DNA of 8,161 nucleotides, taken from Victivallales bacterium. GTDB taxonomy: Bacteria > Verrucomicrobiota > Lentisphaeria > Oligosphaerales > Lenti-02. The position numbers and the translations under genes are program-made. The notes under the pieces are model-generated. The model did no database searches and was not told the DNA's origin. It saw nothing but the letters and a program-made list of their open reading frames with translations. Location: contig JABGQJ010000333.1 in NCBI GenBank assembly GCA_018648945.1, positions 1-8,161 of the forward strand, in the 5' to 3' direction. This document shows, piece after piece, positions 5,340 to 8,161 of the stretch (positions are counted from its first letter, which is position 1; the number at the start of each line of letters is the position of its first letter).

Positions 5340-8161
5340 GTGAGCCCTGCCGCCTTCGCCCCCGGCTTCCATCCGTTCTGGTTCTGGAATGACCGCCTTT
5401 CAGCCGACGAGATTCGCTGGCAGATCCAGGAGATGGCGCAGGCCGGGGTGCGTGGATTCTACATCCACTCCCGGCAGGGCCTCGACCAGCCCTACTTATC
5501 CGATGCGTTCATGGACCTCGTCGAAGTCGCCTTCGATGAGGCCCGACGACATGGCATGGCCCCGCACCTCTACGACGAGTATCCCTACCCCAGTGGTGTG
5601 GCGGGCGGCGAAGTGGTTCTGGGACGCCCGGAGTTCCAGGCCACACGTCTGGCCCAGAGCAGTTTCGACGTGGATGGCGGCCCGCTCCAGCGCAGCCTGC
5701 CCCCCGGCTACGTGCTTGCCTGCACAGCGTGTCCTTTGACCGATGACGGTCCGGATTGGTCGCAGGAACGCGATTTGCGCTCCGCAGTGGGCCTTGTCCT
5801 GCCCGACGAATCCTACAACATCGGCGGCCTCACGGTCTACAACCGCAAGCGCTACTTCGCCAGCAATCCGACCCCACGCCTGGAGACGGAATTGCCTCCT
5901 GGGCGCTGGCGCGTGTTCGTTTCCGTGCAGATGCGCGTGACCCGACACAAGTACTGGGACAGCTACGTGGACGTGCTCAACCCGGCGGCAATGCAGGAAT
6001 TCCTGCGGCTCACCCACGAGCGCTACGCCGCCCGCTTTGGCGAACGCTTGGCCCAGGAAGTCCCCAGCATCTTCGTGGACGAGACCTTGCCCCACTGGAG
6101 CGCCCTGCTCCCAGATGCCTTCCGCAAGGCCTACGGCTACGACCTGCTGGGCAAACTCAGCGCCCTCCAGAATGGCTCGCACCCCGATCATGTACGCGTC
6201 GCGCGCGATCTGCGCGAACTGGTCTACGAGCTCTTCTGTGAGAGCTTTGAGAAGCCGGTGAGCCAATGGTGCGCCGCCCACGGTATCCGCTATGCGGGGG
6301 AGAAAGAGAGCATGCGCCTCGCCCAGCTCCGCTACATGGACATCCCCGGCTGCGACCCGGGGCACACCAAGGCCGGCACCCAGCGCGAGGATCTGCTCGG
6401 GCAGTCTCCCCGCCGCAACGCGCGCACGACTGCTTCCGCCGCCTTCTTCTACGGCAAGGAGGGCGCCCTCTGCGAGTGCTACCACAGCCTCGGCTGGAGC
6501 GGCACACTGCAGGACGCCCGGCTCATCGCCGACAACCTGATCTGGGCCGGTATCCGGTACCTGGTGCCCCATGGTCTCTTCTACAGCACCCACGCCCTCA
6601 AGAAGCACGACGCACCGCCCACCTTCTTCTTCCAGATGCCCTACTGGCCGCTCTTCCGCAATCTGAGCGACCGCACCGAGCGTCTGTTCGGCGCCTTCGA
6701 GGGCACCCACATCGACGCCCGCATCCTGCTCGTTGAACCCAGTGCCGGGCTCCCCACTCGCGAGCAACTGGCCGACTACGAGGAGCTCCAACATGCGCTG
6801 GTCGCCGAGCATGTGGACTTCCTTGTCTGCGACCGCGACATCCTGGCCGAAGGCGAGACCCACGACGGGGTCTTGCGTCTGCATGGCCTGGCAGTCACCA
6901 CGGTCATTGTCCCGGACATGGCGGCACCCGAGCCCGAACTCGAGGACTGGCTCGCCAGCTTCCCCGGCACCGCCCTGCGTCGCGAAGCCTATGCTGATGC
7001 CACCGAACTGGCCAGGGCAGCCGCTGCGCAGGACACACCTTCCCTGCGCCTGGAAGCCATTACTGGGGATGCAACCCGCGTCTTCTCCGTGACCCGAACC
7101 GATGGGACGCGACGCGTGGCGTTGCTCATCAACAACGGTGCAACTCCCGTCGACCTCCGCCTGAAGGCCGACTTCCCACTGGCCGAGCGTCCGCTGCAGG
7201 ACAACCTGCCGGCCCTGCTTGCCAGGGATGGCAACGCCTGCCGCCGCACCCTCGCCCCATTCGAGGCAGTTCTGCTTGTGGAGTCCGAGCAACCACTCGC
7301 GCCCCCGCCGCCGACCGCGCAGATCGCCTTCCCAACAACCTGCGCGGTCGAGCCCCAGACGCCGAATCTGGCCCGCCTGAACCGCTGGCAACTCGCCATC
7401 CTCGACGAGGCTGGCACCCCGCAGCAGAGCGAGACGGTCGACGCCGTTCCCTTGTCGAATCAGCTTGGCCAAGGCGGGTTCCACTACGCCCCCAACATCC
7501 GCGAGGCGTTCGGCCAGATGCCAACCCTCGCCCTGCCCACGCTGGACCTGCGCTACTCCTGCGGCTTCCACTACGCAACCAACACGCCAGTTGAGCTGGT
7601 CATGGAACCGGGCAGCCTACTCGGCGACTGGTCGCTCCGACTCAACGACTCACCAGCCTTCACTGCCGCAGACTTCCGGCCCACCTCAACCCACGTGCGC
7701 GGCAGTCTCGGTCTGGATCTCACCCCATGGCTGCAAGCCGGTGTCAACCAACTCGCGATCCACGTCACGACCAACCGGCTCGATGGGGGATTGCGCAACC
7801 CGCTCTACCTGACTGGCGTGTTCGGCGTCGAACTCGCTCCGCTGCGCCTGGTGGACCGGCCGAAGGGTGGCCATTTCGAGGCCTACGAGACCAACGCCCT
7901 CCCCCACTTCTCCGGCATTCTCGACTATACCTGTGAGATCTTCCTGGAGGACCTTCCCGACGGGGACCAGATCCTGCTCGAGCTGCACCTGCCGTGCCTC
8001 TGCGAGGAGGCCATAGAGCTATCTCTGAACGGCAATCCAGCTCACGCCCTGCCCTGGTCGCCGCGCCGAATCCTGGTGAACCGCAGCGAACTCACCCCTG
8101 GTAGCAACCAGGTCCGCCTCCGCGTCTACACCAACCTCATCCGTGCCTTCGAAGGGCAACG
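5340..8161 (+). CDS. GH106-like glycosidase, putative alpha-L-rhamnosidase (partial, C-terminus off the window)
   Basis: The frame is open from GTG at 5340 to the right edge, 940 codons with no stop. GGAGA at 5328-5332 sits 7 bases before the GTG. The N-terminus (FHPFWFWNDRLSADEIRWQI, QAGVRGFYIHSRQG, then HLYDEYPYPSGVAGG at about 76-90) and the stretch YVDVLNPAAMQEFLRLTHERY to IFVDET (about 209-249) are typical of GH106 and related large TIM-barrel glycosidases. Candidate catalytic acids are D79/E80, D247/E248, E321 (AGEKES) and E379 (CECYH). A flavodoxin-like or beta subdomain follows (about 460-650, ending FEAVLLVE), then a beta-sandwich carbohydrate-binding-like region (about 730-940). No signal peptide is present, so it is probably cytoplasmic. 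It may well act on rhamnosyl groups, but this family is poorly characterised and other alpha-linked sugars are possible. The missing C-terminus is likely more of the beta-sandwich. Confidence 0.82.
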   Translation, partial: MSPAAFAPGFHPFWFWNDRLSADEIRWQIQEMAQAGVRGFYIHSRQGLDQPYLSDAFMDLVEVAFDEARRHGMAPHLYDEYPYPSGVAGGEVVLGRPEFQATRLAQSSFDVDGGPLQRSLPPGYVLACTACPLTDDGPDWSQERDLRSAVGLVLPDESYNIGGLTVYNRKRYFASNPTPRLETELPPGRWRVFVSVQMRVTRHKYWDSYVDVLNPAAMQEFLRLTHERYAARFGERLAQEVPSIFVDETLPHWSALLPDAFRKAYGYDLLGKLSALQNGSHPDHVRVARDLRELVYELFCESFEKPVSQWCAAHGIRYAGEKESMRLAQLRYMDIPGCDPGHTKAGTQREDLLGQSPRRNARTTASAAFFYGKEGALCECYHSLGWSGTLQDARLIADNLIWAGIRYLVPHGLFYSTHALKKHDAPPTFFFQMPYWPLFRNLSDRTERLFGAFEGTHIDARILLVEPSAGLPTREQLADYEELQHALVAEHVDFLVCDRDILAEGETHDGVLRLHGLAVTTVIVPDMAAPEPELEDWLASFPGTALRREAYADATELARAAAAQDTPSLRLEAITGDATRVFSVTRTDGTRRVALLINNGATPVDLRLKADFPLAERPLQDNLPALLARDGNACRRTLAPFEAVLLVESEQPLAPPPPTAQIAFPTTCAVEPQTPNLARLNRWQLAILDEAGTPQQSETVDAVPLSNQLGQGGFHYAPNIREAFGQMPTLALPTLDLRYSCGFHYATNTPVELVMEPGSLLGDWSLRLNDSPAFTAADFRPTSTHVRGSLGLDLTPWLQAGVNQLAIHVTTNRLDGGLRNPLYLTGVFGVELAPLRLVDRPKGGHFEAYETNALPHFSGILDYTCEIFLEDLPDGDQILLELHLPCLCEEAIELSLNGNPAHALPWSPRRILVNRSELTPGSNQVRLRVYTNLIRAFEGQ

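Noticed and set aside
5496..7571. A 691-codon open frame on the minus strand opposite the large glycosidase
   Set aside because: It is an antisense shadow produced by GC-biased codons. Its translation is low-complexity in Gly, Ala, Val and Glu with no recognisable domain, while the plus strand encodes a clear family-matching protein.
1..8161. CRISPR arrays, tRNA or rRNA genes, transposases or insertion-sequence ends
   Set aside because: I saw no regularly spaced repeats, no RNA gene signatures and no transposase-like protein. The only repeat pair is the one at 3805 and 4365.

Overview
The window is GC-rich and densely coding, with two divergent gene blocks separated by a duplicated non-coding element near 3.8-4.5 kb. 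No 16S rRNA or other phylogenetic marker is present. The gene types (cytoplasmic GH2 and GH106-like glycosidases, a xylose-isomerase-like TIM-barrel protein, a squalene-cyclase-like toroid protein and small secreted proteins of unknown function) are what one meets in glycan-degrading bacteria of the Planctomycetes/Verrucomicrobia/Lentisphaerae or Armatimonadetes type. That assignment is an inference and is weak.

Left block, minus strand, read from right to left: a 90-residue lipoprotein (4206-3934); a 167-residue secreted beta-rich protein with a charged C-terminal helix (3675-3172); a 396-residue alpha/alpha-toroid protein resembling the prenyltransferase/squalene-cyclase fold (3138-1948); a 585-residue GH2 enzyme with beta-glucuronidase features (1951-194); and the first 25 codons of another exported protein running off the left edge (75-1). 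The toroid and GH2 genes overlap by four bases (ATGA), and the secreted-protein gene ends 33 bases before the toroid gene, so at least these three look co-transcribed.

Right block, plus strand: a sugar phosphate isomerase/epimerase-like TIM-barrel protein (4469-5326), followed 13 bases later by a GTG-started, at least 940-residue GH106-like glycosidase (5340 to beyond the right edge).

Together the enzymes suggest intracellular breakdown of an oligosaccharide rich in uronic acid and perhaps rhamnose. The GH2 protein carries the Asn-x-Lys signature known to read the uronate carboxylate, the large enzyme resembles alpha-L-rhamnosidases, and the TIM-barrel protein could handle the released sugar. 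None of the three has a signal peptide, and no transporter is visible here.

The most unusual structure is a direct repeat of about 95-100 bases (3805-3897 and 4365-4467) flanking the lipoprotein gene. The right copy supplies a plausible -35/-10 promoter and Shine-Dalgarno for the isomerase gene. The left copy keeps the -35 and SD-like parts but has no gene after it. Read on the other strand, both copies lie 130-160 bases upstream of the two small exported-protein genes.
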